From Ovis canadensis (lineage: Eukaryota > Chordata > Mammalia > Artiodactyla > Bovidae): a stretch of DNA of 64,000 bases. Shown here one piece after another: positions 12,147 to 23,754 of this stretch (its first letter is position 1; each line of letters starts with the position of its first letter). The notes beneath the pieces are model-generated. The model worked only from the letters and a program-made list of their open reading frames with translations. It was not told where the DNA came from and searched no databases. Location of the stretch: positions 46,581,001 to 46,645,000 of the forward strand of contig NC_091260.1 of NCBI RefSeq assembly GCF_042477335.2, written 5' to 3'. Position numbers and translations under genes: made by a program.

Positions 12147-13793
12147 AGCGTAGCTAGACAAAATGATCTGGTCTCACCTGGATATTGCTGTTTCTTTCAC
12201 AGCGTTCTTTCAAATCTTTAAGATGGGAGAGCTCTTTTTCCTTCCCATCCTTTAAAAAATGCACTGATTTATTTTTGCTCATGCACTTACTTAGAAACAA
12301 CTGAGTATTTATCACATTTCTGCAGATGTGCTTGCCTCCCTCTAAAGTGCACTACAAAAAGTTAATTGCTTACTTTTCTGTAACGAGAATAGCTCTATGC
12401 TCTTTTCTTACATTATTGGCCTTTGATGCTCATCCCTCTGCCATGATGTGAATGTTCTACCGGTGAAGAGCTTTTCTATCTATGATGTCAGTAGAAACAG
12501 TTACACCTTCTTTAGAGATCTTAGGTGAGCATCTCTCAAATCAGATAGTCCAGTTACACTTTTTGTAGACCATACATCAAATAACAGTGGTAGCAGCAGT
12601 TTGTCATCATTGTTTAACTACTTCATATCCAATATCTTTTATGCCACCATCTCCTTACAGATCAGGGGTTTCACTTACTTTTGGCAACTATCAGAAGCAG
12701 TAGTTAGAGCAATTATCATTTCCTTATTTAAGATGTAACTGAACCCTAAAAATATTAATTTACATTCCCAGGTCAAAATTGGTGACTGAGCTATCATTAG
12801 AAGAAAATTTTCATATAGATAAATGTTTATGATATTGTCAAGTGAATTTTAAAAATATAAAAATGCAGACAAAATGATATGCATGACAGAATATTAATTT
12901 AAAATACACACACACAAAGAAATAAGGCTGGTAGAAAAGCACATTTTATTAATATCAAATATCTGCTATGTTCTAGGCTATGCTAGATACTATTTACAGA
13001 GAGGAGCAGAAATATGGTCCTTACCACACTGTCACTAATAATTGAATGCTAATAAAATAAATATAAAAATAAATCTATGATAGCACTAAGTGCTATGAAT
13101 AGTATCTAACTTAATATGAATAAGGGCTGATTAGACTTTGAAGGAGTTAATCAAGGTTGCAAGCAGAAAGATGACTAGGAATTAACCAGGTGAAAATGTT
13201 GGATGCTTTTTAAATTTTTCTCTTTATTTTTCTGACTTTCCAAATTTCTACAAAACATGGTTACTTTGCCAGTTAGGAAATAAACATGTGTGACTTTTGA
13301 TTTTTCTCTCTGGTAGAGTACTACGCATCAGGCCAAACTCTTCTAAAAACAATTCTAAAAGCTAAAATTAAAAAGAGAATAAGCAAGGCAAGAAATACTT
13401 TAACAATCAAGAAGACTGAGCAAAGGAAAATCCACTGTGGTAAAAAAAATTCTGTCACTTTTCTTTTTAAAGAATTGTCTGACATATGATATGGGCTAGA
13501 GTCTTAACAAAAAGCAGGAGATTAGAGCTTTCTGGAGTCTCTTAGTCCTAGGGAGCCAAAAGCTAGTAGACTTCTAAGATAGCCAGAACTCAAGGGATAG
13601 GCAGTGATATGGAAGATTTTAATCCACTGCTCAATAGTAATTTATAGGACAAGCAACCAAAATTCAGTAAAGATGCAGATTTGAAGAATGCTATTAATAA
13701 ATTTGACTAAATTGGAATAGGTAAAAGATTAAAAAAATTTTCATATACTTTTTTCAAGTGTATGTGAAACATTTGTCTTATATTGGTAGATAA
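12147..13793. other. mostly unique sequence
   Basis: 12950-13190 faintly resembles an ancient interspersed repeat ('ctgctatgttctaggctatgc'). Nothing else recognised. Confidence 0.4.
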
Positions 13794-13794
13794 A

Positions 13795-13860
13795 AGCCTG
13801 GCGAGCTGAAGTCCATGGGGTCGCAAAGGGTCATACAGCACTGAGTGACTGAGCAGGCAC
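13795..13860 (+). mobile_element. truncated Bov-tA SINE fragment
   Basis: Only the 3' portion is present (CCATGGGGTCGCAAAGGGTC, then ACTGAGTGACTGAGCA), followed by a CA-rich tail. Confidence 0.75.
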
Positions 13861-14249
13861 ACACACGCACAATCACTCACTGGATCAAATCACAAGCCTC
13901 AAAAATTCGAAGGGATGGAAATATATAAATATACTCTCAAATAACAGTGGTACTCATCTATGTCTGTGTATTCTAAAATGTTTGGAAATGAAGTGATACA
14001 GTTCTAAATTATCTATGGATGAAAGATGTAATAAAAATGGCAAATAAAACATATTTTACCTTGAAAAGCAAATGCAACATATCAAATCTTGTAGAATAAA
14101 ATGAAATCAATGTGTAAGGTAAATTTAAAACCTTAAATGTATGTGTTTAGGATGAAAAAACTGAAAACAAATAATACAAGTTTATTAAAACTTAAAAAAA
14201 ATTAAACCCAAGTGAAATGAAAAGAAAATGATAAAGTGCAGAAGGTGAT

Positions 14250-14800
14250 AAAACAGAAAACAAGAATGCTAAAGAGAAAATTAATAAGACCAAAAATTGG
14301 AGCTTTGAAAAGACTAATACAATTGAGAAAACTTAATCAATACTGAGAGAAAATAATTATTAACAAAAATGCTAACATTAGGAATAATAAAAGACATTAT
14401 CAGAGAGACTGCAGAATCTAAAATTATCATATTTTGAACAACTTTATGCCAAAAAATAGAAAGAAAAAGAGAAATGGACAAATTCTTGAAAAACAAAAAT
14501 ATCAAAACACAAGAAAAGAAATAGATAATTTGTATAGTCTATTTTGATTAAATAGATATTGTGTTTTATTAAATTCTTTACCTCTCCAAAAGTTAGGTCT
14601 GTATTGGACTTACTTGCAAATGTTTTCAAATAACATTAATCTTAAACTCTGTCACATTATTTACAAAAAAAAGTTTGTTTATCATGGCCAATATAATCTT
14701 ATTACTGACATTTGACCAATACATTAGAAGAAGGGACAACTATATTCCAGTCTTTCTCATGAACATAGAGACATAAATCTTAAATATATATAAGCAAATT
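14250..14800 (+). mobile_element. degenerate old L1 fragment (ORF2 region)
   Basis: Diverged L1 ORF2 order is readable: 'accaaaaattggagctttgaaa', 'gcagaatctaaaattatcatattttgaacaactttatgcc', 'aaatggacaaattcttgaaa' and, further on, 'tatattccagtctttctcatgaacatagag'. Many indels. Likely runs on to about 15050. Confidence 0.6.
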
Positions 14801-14856
14801 AAATTCAATTAATATTTTATTAATTATATTAATAAATTATTCAATAAATAAAATTT

Positions 14857-14920
14857 ATTAATCTTGAATTAATATTTAAGACATTAATCTTGAATTAATA
14901 TTTAAGACATTAATCTTAAA
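14857..14920 (+). repeat. 26 bp AT-rich tandem repeat, about 2.5 copies
   Basis: ATTAATCTTGAATTAATATT... units at 14857-14882 and 14883-14908 with a partial third. It sits inside the degenerate L1. Confidence 0.9.
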
Positions 14921-15299
14921 TATATATTAGCAAATTCAAACATTTCCAAAATGCACTTAATCTCAAATGCAATGGTACTTTGAGATTCAGAAATCATTTG
15001 ATGTTATCTATCTTCAGGTGTGGTACTTTTAGGCAAACCCAAAGTGAGAAATATTCTAAAATTAGCTGGTCTTTATTCCTCAAATTAATTAATGCAGCAA
15101 ATGACCATGAAAATTTAGGCATCTCTTGTTATATTAAAAGAGGCAATGAAACTAAATGAAACAAGATTTGGGGCTAGATGCTATACTGGAGAGAAAAAAG
15201 GCCATAAAGGATAGTATTGAAACAATTAACAGTATTGAAATATGAAAAATGTAAACTGTTCATGTCATAATATAACAAAATTAGATAGAAGTACTGTAT
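14921..15299. other. AT-rich sequence with faint L1 resemblance
   Basis: Part of 14940-15060 may continue the old L1. Nothing else seen. Confidence 0.35.
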
Positions 15300-15614
15300 T
15301 AGTTACTAGCTTTTCTAAATTTTATAAATGTACTTGGATCAACAGTACACTGATACGACTCCTAGAAGCAGAGAGGAGAAGGGTGGTTGCCAGGGACTAC
15401 GGGGAGTGGGTAATGGGAGCTCTTAGCCAAAGGGTGCAAACTTGCAGCTATGCAAGATGAATAAACCCTAGAGATCTACTCGACATCATAGTGCTTGTAG
15501 TTAACAATACAGTATAGTATACTTAAAAATTTTGTTCAGAGGGTAGATCTTATGTTAAGTATTCTTATAAAGAGGATGGAAAGAAACCTTTGGAAATGAT
15601 GGATATGTTTATGG
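15300..15614 (+). mobile_element. old L1 3' UTR, interrupted by a BovB insertion
   Basis: Old L1 3' UTR text (GGTGGTTGCCAGGGACTACG, then 'ttgtagttaacaatacagta'). It appears to resume at 16433-16520 ('acttcaataattttg') on the other side of the BovB. It includes 'ggaaatgatggatatgttta', typical of L1 3' ends. Confidence 0.6.
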
Positions 15615-16432
15615 CATCAGTCAGTTCAGTTCAGTTCAGTCACTCAGTCGTGTCTGACTCTGGGACTCCATGAACTGCAGCACGCCAGGCCTCCCTGTCC
15701 ATCACCAACTCCTGGAGTTCACTCAAACTCACGTCCATCGAGTTGGTGATGGCATCCAGCCATCTCATCCTCTGTTGTCCCCTTTTCCTCCTTCCCCCAA
15801 TCCCTCCCAGCATCAGAGTCTTTTCCAATGAGTCAACTCTTGGCATGAGGTGGCCAAAGTACTGGAGCTTCAGCTTTAGCATCATTCCTTCCAAAGAACA
15901 CCCAGGGCTGATCTCCTTTAGAATGGACTGGTTGGATCTCCTTGCAGTCCAAGGGATTCTCAAGAGTTTTCTCCAACACCACAGTTCAAAAGCATCAATT
16001 CTTTTGCAGTCAGCTTTCTTCACAGTCCAACTCTCACATCCATACATGACCACTGGAAAAACCATAGCCTTGACTAGATGGCCCTTTGTTGGCAAAGTAA
16101 TGTCTCTGCTTTTCAATATGCTATCTCGGTTTGTCATAACTTTCCTTCCAAGGAGTAAGCATCTTTTAATTTCATGGCTGCAGTCACCATCTACAGTGAT
16201 TTTGGAGCCCAAAAATATAAAGTCTGACACTGTTTCCACTGTTTCCCCATCTATTTCCCATGAAGTGATGGGACCAGATGCCATGATCTTAGTTTTCTGA
16301 ATGTTGAGCTTTAAGCCAACATTTTCACTCTCCTCTTTCACTTTCATCAAGAGGCTCTTTAGTTCTCCTTCCCTTTCTGCCATAAGGGTGGTGTCATCTG
16401 CATATCTGAGGTTATTGATATAGATTGTCATA
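15615..16432 (-). mobile_element. BovB LINE, 5'-truncated, antisense
   Basis: Begins with the reversed BovB tail (CAGTTCAGTTCAGTTCAGTC) and runs through the 3' third of the element. The open frame 15640-16431 (263 codons) carries the reverse transcriptase YADD box ([11 protein letters not shown]) and the region after it, without a stop until near the end. It splits an older L1. Confidence 0.92.
15640..16431 (-). pseudogene. BovB reverse transcriptase, C-terminal fragment
   Basis: About 263 residues: YADD catalytic box near residue 11, then [15 protein letters not shown] and the [11 protein letters not shown] segment, and a C-terminal segment ending [17 protein letters not shown]. The endonuclease and most of the RT are absent by 5' truncation, so it is not functional. 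It is the longest open BovB frame in the window. Confidence 0.85.
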
Positions 16433-16652
16433 ATAGTGTATATTTATCTCCAAACTCTTCAGGTCATATACATTAAATACATACAACTTTTTGTATCAAT
16501 CACACTTCAATAATTTTGTTTTTTTCAAGTAAGTAGACTGGTTAAATAAACTGTGAAGTTCCTACAGTGGAACTTTGTTGTCTTCTTTGTTGTCTTCCAT
16601 GCATTGAAGACTAGGGGAATACTGTTTTCATTCAAATAGACTGCTTCACTTT

Positions 16653-16861
16653 GGGCTTCCATAGTGGCTCAATGGATAAGAATCTAACTGCAATGCAGGA
16701 GACACAGGTTCAATTGCTGAGTTGGGAAGAAACCCCAGAAGAGGACGCGGAAACCCACTCCAGTATTCTTGCCTGGAGAACACCACGGAAAAGGATCCTG
16801 GCAGGCTACAGTCCATAGGGTTGCAAAGAGTTGGACATGACTGAGGTAGCTGAGCACTGCA
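16653..16861 (+). mobile_element. Bov-tA SINE, sense, with target-site duplication
   Basis: tRNA-like head GGGCTTCCATAGTGGCTCAA, body and tail. CTTCACTTT flanks it at 16644-16652 and 16862-16870. Confidence 0.9.
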
Positions 16862-16870
16862 CTTCACTTT

Positions 16871-17273
16871 ACCTGTTAGCAAAGACTTGAGTCAGTGTAA
16901 TCATGCAAACGGTCAGTTAGGCATATTCCATGGTGCCAAGAAAACATATTTTGAGATCTCTTTTCCTGAAGGGAAAAGGGACTATGCTTTCATCTTTTTA
17001 TCATATCCTTGCATCTTGAAAGCTTCACTTGGTAACCTGGCACCTGGGATTGCTCATCCACCCAGTCTGTTGTGTAGCTGTATTCCCTGTGGATCCCCTT
17101 TAGTATCACTGGAGAGAAGAGCAGAAAAAGCATTTGTAATCAAGTACAATTTCATTCAACCATCTAGTCACTCTAAAATAATAAAATCACCACAGTTTTA
17201 TAACTAATTCTCTGCTACTCTCTTTGTTTTCCTGCCTCACCTAACATGTATCTCCCCAGTACCCAATGGGGTA
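16871..17273. other. unique sequence
   Basis: Nothing recognised. Confidence 0.4.
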
Positions 17274-17285
17274 ACAATAACTGTT

Positions 17286-18579
17286 TTTTGTTTTTTTTTT
17301 TAAAATTTTTAGTTTTTTATTTTTTAAATTTTAAAATCTTTAATTCTTACATGCATTCCCAAACATGACCCCCCCTCCCACCTCCCTCCCCAGAACATCT
17401 TTCTGGGTCATCCCCATGCACCAGCCCCAAGCATGCTGCATCCTGCGTCAGACATAGACTGGCAATTCAATTCACATGATAGTATACATGTTAGAATGTC
17501 ATTCTCCCAAATCATCCCACCCTCTCCCTCTCCCTCTGAGTCCAAAAGTCCATTATACACATCTGTGTCTCTTTCCCTGTCTTGCATACAGGGTCATCAT
17601 TGCCATCTTCCTAAATTCCATATATATGTGTTAGTATACTGTATTGGTGTTTTTCTTTCTGGCTTACTTCACTCTGTATAATCGGCTCCAGTTTCATCCA
17701 TCTCATCAGAACTGATTCAAATGAATTCTTTTTAACGGCTGAGTAATACTCCATTGTGTATATGTACCACAGCTTTCTTATCCATTCATCTGCTGATGGA
17801 CATCTAGGTTGTTTCCATGTCCTGGCTATTATAAACAGTGCTGCGATGAACATTGGGGTACATGTGTCTCTTTCCATTCTGGTTTCCTCGGTGTGTATGC
17901 CCAGCAGTGGGATTGCTGGGTCATAAGGTAGTTCTATTTGCAATTTTTTAAGGAATCTCCACACCGTTCTCCATAGTGGCTGTACTAGTTTGCATTCCCA
18001 CCAACAGTGTAGGAGGGTTCCCTTTTCTCCACACCCTCTCCAGCATTTATTGCTTGCAGATTTTTGGATCGCAGCCATTCTGACTGGTGTGAAGTGGTAC
18101 CTCATTGTGGTTTTGATTTGCATTTCTCTAATAATGAGTGATGTTGAGCATCTTTTCATGTGTTTGTTAGCCATCCGTATGTCTTCTTTGGAGAAATGTC
18201 TATTTAGTTCTTTGGCCCATTTTTTGATTGGGTCGTTTATTTTTCTGGAGTTGAGCTGCAGAAGTTGCTTGTATATTTTTGAGATTAGTTGTTTGTCAGT
18301 TGCTTCATTTGCTATTATTTTCTCCCATTCAGATGGCTGTCTTTTCACCTTGCTTATATTTTCCTTTGTTGTGCAGAAGCTTTTAATTTTAATTAGATCC
18401 CATTTGTTTATTTTTGCTTTTATTTCCAGAATTCTGGGAGGTGGATCATAGAGGATCCTGCTGTGATTTATGTCTGAGAGTGTTTTGCCTATGTTCTCCT
18501 CTAGGAGTTTTATAGTTTCTGATCTTACATTTAGATCTTTAATCCATTTTGAGTTTATTTTTGTGTGCGGTGTTAGATG
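17286..18579 (-). mobile_element. 5'-truncated L1-BT, antisense, with 12 bp target-site duplication
   Basis: Poly-T-rich left end, reversed 3' UTR with C-rich tract at 17369-17391, then ORF2 C-terminus. ACAATAACTGTT flanks at 17274-17285 and 18580-18591. It keeps CAAAATGG (four A) at the site where the other two copies have three. Confidence 0.95.
17611..18579 (-). pseudogene. L1 ORF2 C-terminal fragment, frame intact
   Basis: Open from the 5' truncation point to the TAG at 17611-17613. It includes the Cys-rich region ([18 protein letters not shown]). No reverse transcriptase core. It reads [14 protein letters not shown] in one frame and serves as the reference frame for the two longer copies. 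Confidence 0.85.
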
Positions 18580-18591
18580 ACAATAACTGTT

Positions 18592-19584
18592 AATTCATAA
18601 ATGTCAACTATAGATGAAACCATAAAACACAATGCCTTTATTTATTACAATAGTACCTGAGGCGAGTTCAGCTTCAGGCTGAATGCAAATCTTGTCCTTT
18701 ACATTCTCATAAATTGTATTCATTATATCTGTATTCAAAACAGATTGAAAAGCTTAATTTGTGATAGAAATTCAAAAGGATTTACACAAGTTAAAATATC
18801 TTAGGATGAGGAGAAGAACAGGGAAAGTAGCTGATTAAATAAATACATTTAAGAGATTAAATGTATTCTCACTTGAAAGGCTATGTGAAATTCTACTGAA
18901 CATAGCAATTGGCCATATGGACTTACTTCATCAATTTCTCTTTATAACAGGAAAGAAATAAAATGTTGCAAATTCAAAAGGATGGGGAGAATAGAGGAGA
19001 GCTCAGAAGACATCACATCTTAACATCTTTTAGAAAACAAAAAACAGATGGAAGGATAGTACCTGACTTAGAACAGAGGAAGCTATATGCTAAGAGTCAC
19101 ACAGAGAAGAATTCTAAAGAGAAGACAGTCCATTTTCGGCAGAACCCTGTGGAAGAAAAGGACTAGGAAGCACTATGTATCTCGCTTAAGATACATAATT
19201 ATAGGTTTAGAAAAACAGATCTTAACAAGTGAGATGGAGAACATTGGAGATACACAAAAATAGTGTTTTTTCCCCCTCTTAATTTCTTTAAAATATATAC
19301 AATAGCTTAAATCAGTTTTCCAACCTTTGTTTTCCTTATTGCCCCTTTGAAGTCTATTTAGACACCTTTTGCCTAGTCATTCCCTCAACTCCTGCAATAA
19401 AATTTTAATACTTGACATATATGGCACACCTGTTTATATGTTGTACATATATCTGCTTTATGTACAAAAACAACAATCTAAAGTTTATTCTTTTTGTTTA
19501 GTATAGTGTTTAGAATGACTAAATTTTTAACTTTAAAGTTACGGTAAAAAATTTAAGAGCGACGTCACGTAACCTAACTTTATA
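18592..19584. other. unique sequence
   Basis: Nothing recognised; a 67-codon frame at 18963-19166 has no motif. Confidence 0.4.
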
Positions 19585-19591
19585 ACTGCAT

Positions 19592-19937
19592 GCTTGCCAA
19601 GTTGCTGCCCTCAGGTCCAACTCTGCAACCATATGAACTGTAGCTCTGCAGGCTCCTCTGTCCATAGGATTCTTTAGGCAAGCATACTGGAGTGGGTGGC
19701 AGTGCTCTCCTCCAGGGGATCTTCCCAACCCAGGGATCAATCCTGGGTCTCTCCAACTCGATGGACATGAGTTTGAGCAGGCTCCCGGAGTTGGTGACAG
19801 ACAGGGAAGCCTGGCATGCTGCAGTCCATGGGATCACAAACAGCTGGACACGACTCAGCGACTGAACTGAACTGAACTTGCATCTCCTACATTGGCAGAC
19901 AGGTTGTTTACCACTAGCACCACCTGGGAAACCCATG
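19592..19937 (-). mobile_element. Bov-tA SINE, antisense, split by a BovB tail
   Basis: Body in 19592-19753, tRNA-like head in 19879-19937 (CACCACCTGGGAAACCC). ACTGCAT at 19585-19591 and 19938-19944 is a likely target-site duplication. A sense BovB tail lies between the halves. Confidence 0.85.
19754..19878 (+). mobile_element. BovB 3' tail nested inside a Bov-tA
   Basis: About 125 bp of BovB 3' end (GTTGGTGACAGACAGGGAAG to GACTGAACTGAACTGAAC). Very strong 5' truncation. Confidence 0.88.
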
Positions 19938-20096
19938 ACTGCATAATTATTGCTAAGTAAATTTTAATGTAATTTATTTAGTTTCTGAAAGTTGTAAAAA
20001 AATATAATAGCAAATTAGCAAGGTATAAAATACACAGTAATAAGACCTTTCAAAGCAATACATTTTTGAAAAAAGTAATATAACATTTGTGAACAA

Positions 20097-20568
20097 ATGC
20101 CCATCTAGTCAAGGCTATGATTTTTCCAGTGGTCATGTATGGATGTGAGAGTTGGACTGTGAAGAAAGCTGAGTGCCGAAGAATTGATGCTTTTGAACTG
20201 TGGTGTTGGAGAAGACTCTTGAGAGTCCCTTGGACTGCAAGGAGATCTAACCAGTCCATCCTAAAGGAGATCAGTCTTGGGTGTTCATTGGAAGGACTGA
20301 TGCTGAAGCTGAAACTCCAATACTTTGGACATCTGATGTGAGAGCTGACTCATTCGAAAAGACCCTAATGTTGGGAAAGACTGAGGGCAGGAGAAGGGGA
20401 CAACAGAGGATGAGATGGCTGGATGGCATCAGCAACTCAATGGGCATGGGTTTGGGTGGACTCCAGGAGTTGGTGATGAACAGGGAGGCCTGGCGTGCTG
20501 CAGTTCATGGGGTCACAAAGAGTTGGACACGACTGAGCGACTGAACTGAACTGAACTGAACTGAAATA
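20097..20568 (+). mobile_element. BovB LINE, 5'-truncated, sense
   Basis: Starts within the C-terminal RT region (ATGTATGGATGTGAGAGTTG) and ends with four to five CTGAA tail units (about 20535-20563). Frame breaks at about 20340. Confidence 0.92.
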
Positions 20569-21222
20569 TTAAATTTCTTAAAAATTATCTTTAGTGAAAT
20601 CAACTTTAATTTTTATTTGACATGAGACAATAAAGAACTGCTAGATATCTATTTGAATATTGGGGTTTTTTTTGTCTTTTTAGTTCTTGACATGTTAAAT
20701 AACTTTTATGGAATTCAATAAAATAAACTGAAAATATTTTTATTTAATTCTCAAGCCCAAGTCATACACAGAGACACTGAGGATCAATTAATGATCCAAT
20801 GTCAGCCAAAAGACACGAAGACCATTTCTTGCAAATATGCCTTGAGATAAATCACCTAATTGAAAAAAGAAGCCATTTACTCACCACAATTTCTTAGCAC
20901 TGATCTTATATTTTGTATATCTTCCTCGAATCCAATGTCATTACCGCTCATGTGCTACCCAAGAAACCCAGTCAGTGAAATTAAATCCTAAGGAATAAGG
21001 TTCTGTTGGGTGAATTTTTACAGACTATTGTAATAGCCAAGAATTTTTCACCATCTTCACCAACCACCATTTTCATCCTCTTGAGGACAATGTCATCCCT
21101 ATCATAAATGTATAATTTAAAGCAACAATTATAACAGTGTGTTATGTAGGTTACATTAAGACTATAACGTAAATGGCTGGGGTTAAGATAAAGGCAGTTA
21201 CATGGGTGGTAGTATTAAGAAA
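20569..21222. other. unique AT-rich sequence
   Basis: Nothing recognised. Confidence 0.4.
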
Positions 21223-21225
21223 TGC

Positions 21226-21450
21226 TTCCCGGATAGCTCAAGCGGTAAAGAATCCACCTTCAATGCAGGAGATACAGGTGAGGCAGGTTTGATCCCTGGG
21301 TCATGAAGATCCCTTGGAGGAAGAAATGGCAACCCACTCCAGTGTTCTTGCCTGGAAAACCACATGGACAGAAGAGCCTGACAGTTTACAATCCATGGGG
21401 TCGCAAAGAGTTGGACACTACTGAAGGAGCTTAGCACACACACACACAAT
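21226..21450 (+). mobile_element. Bov-tA SINE, sense
   Basis: Head GCTTCCCGGATAGCTCAAGC, body, tail GGAGCTTAGCA followed by a CA run. No clear target-site duplication. Confidence 0.88.
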
Positions 21451-21900
21451 CATCTAACACAGCTTAGCTCACATGTTCATCCTTCATCCTTTTCTGACCT
21501 CCAAATCTGAATTCCATATCCTTTATACTTTCTCCTGGCAAACTATTATTTTTATAGCACTCTTCATATTTAATTAAACAGTTTTAAAGTTATTATTTCA
21601 AAAGTTATACACTTTATGCTTATTTTTTAATACGTTTTTCCTAATATACTATAAGTAAGCTCATGAGAGCAATATCTATTTTAGCTACAATTATATTCAG
21701 GGTTGAATTCATTCACTAACATATAGGTGGCACTCCAGGGATATTTTCATGAAATCAAGAAACTTCTTTGACTTTGCATCACATGCTATACCATGTCAAC
21801 AGGAGTTGAATATTTTGTCACTGTAAGACTGTCCTTTGTCATCATTTATTAAAAAATACAAATATGCACCAGAGTTTATTTATTTTTAAAAGTGACTTCT
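21451..21900. other. unique AT-rich sequence
   Basis: Nothing recognised. Confidence 0.4.
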
Positions 21901-22439
21901 TGTAGTGCAACCCTTGACAGTTGCAGGGAAAGGAGGCTGTTCTTTTTTTTTTTTTTTGTAAACCAGGTGCTTGACTTAAGCTTTGATTGCCAAGAAATTC
22001 ACTGCAAAGAGTCGTTCACTTCAAACACAGCTATCTCAAATAAACACAATGCCGTCACATGACTAAATAAAGAGGCCACTTCTCCACTGAGGCTTCTTTG
22101 TTTTGGGCCACTATTTTTCTCTTCTCAAGCTTTGAATTCCCGCTCTTAGATTTTAAATTCACCAATAAACAGTGAGCCTGGGGAACCTTAGGCCTCCACC
22201 CTTGACCCCAATAAAAGAAGAACCCCTGGTGCTTGTTCATTCACTCTTGCACTCTCTCTCTACCCAAGACTTCACTGTGTGGTTCCAGGTATGCTGTAAA
22301 ATTTCCAGTTTCTGTAAGTAATAAATTTGTATTTTTTCAAAGTTTACTGATGGTCACTGTTCAAGGGTATTTTGCAATTATAAGAAACACAAAGCTAGTC
22401 ACACCACAATGCTGGTAATTGATGGACTCAGACAGCTAC
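21901..22439 (+). mobile_element. candidate solo LTR
   Basis: Begins TGTAGTGC and ends CAGCTACA (TG...CA). In the middle is CCCCAATAAAAGAAGAACCC, like a retroviral promoter and poly(A) zone, followed by CTTGCACTCTCTCTC and TAAGTAATAAATTTG as in R/U5 regions. No convincing flanking duplication, and no viral gene next to it. Ends are uncertain. Confidence 0.35.
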
Positions 22440-23754
22440 ATAACACCTCTCTAAACACTTCAATTCCTTCCATTTCTTTCTTTTCCTCTCTACTTTTGCT
22501 GTGTTGCACTGCTCTGGTAAAGATGCTATATATATCCTGTTTATGTCCTGTAAGACTTTCAAATACTTAACTAAAATAATTCCTCCCTTAAAGATCTTGA
22601 AGAAAATGGGTATTTATTTGTGTGATGCAAATTGTGACAAGAGGATGTGCTCTATTTCTCATTGACTTTTACTCTTAGCCTGTTGTTAAAAACTGGAGAT
22701 GTTGATTTGCCCCAACAAAACATTTCTTCCTTTGCCTTGAAGCCTCAAACCTAGCCAAGACCTCACTGATATCTTACTCGACTCGTTCTTTGTTCCATGC
22801 TTCATCTATTGCCCTAAGCCCAGAGGATCACATCAGTGATCATTATTAACTTTTCAGTATTTTTCCACAGCCTCACTATCAGAATAAAAATGTTCCCTCA
22901 TAGCACATCATTAGAACTATCTCAAGGACCTCACATCTCTGTTGCTTTTATTGCTTCACTCATTAGCTACTCACAACCCTGAAGATAAACAGTGTTCAAT
23001 ACAGCCCATTCACCTCTTTTAACAGTCACACTTGAACTTTGAATGGCCTTTTTTCTTGGCCTCTTTCCTTCTATCTTACAGGTTAATCCTACATGATGCT
23101 ACCTGAAGGAAGCTATCCAATTTCTAGCTTTCTCTTTCCATACAACTATAGGGGGAAAAGTAAGCCATTTTTAGCAAATATTTAGCTGATTTGTTAATTT
23201 CTACAAACTTTAAGAAGGAAATAAATTTGGAATGGCCTAAGAAGAACAGATGCACAATACTCTAATAATTCAAAATTTGGAATTGAGGGGGGAAGAGTTC
23301 CAAGAAAGAAATACAGGAGAAATTATATCTCATTTCGAGGAACAGCAAATTTTCCAATCTAGCTGGATGATGGTACCAATGGAAGAAGAGAAATACATCT
23401 AAAGAGCTAATGTAGGGTCAAATTGCTCTGGGCTTAAAAAAATTAGGTGTTGGGACTCTATTCCTAATCCAACAGCCTTTCAAAAAAGAGCAACACTGAG
23501 ATTTTGCATAGTTTGTGCCACTGGGAGGTGAGCTATAGAACTGAGTTGAGCTTCTGAACTACTCTAGCAAACTAGTTCAAAAGGAATTACAGGAAGAGTC
23601 CAAAGGCTAGAGATAAATTATGCCACTGATAAGATCTTCACGGTGTGAGGTCATCATGGCTGGAGGGGGAGCTGTAACTGTAGACTAGGTGAAGAGGTGG
23701 AAAAGATGCAAAGTGCATAGACAAGAGAGAGTTACAGGAGTTAGAACCTAGCTT
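22440..23754. other. unique sequence
   Basis: Nothing recognised. Confidence 0.4.

Noticed and set aside
16653-16730. tRNA-like A-box and B-box sequences
   Set aside because: They are heads of Bov-tA SINEs, which derive from a tRNA. No intact tRNA fold or gene was seen in the window.
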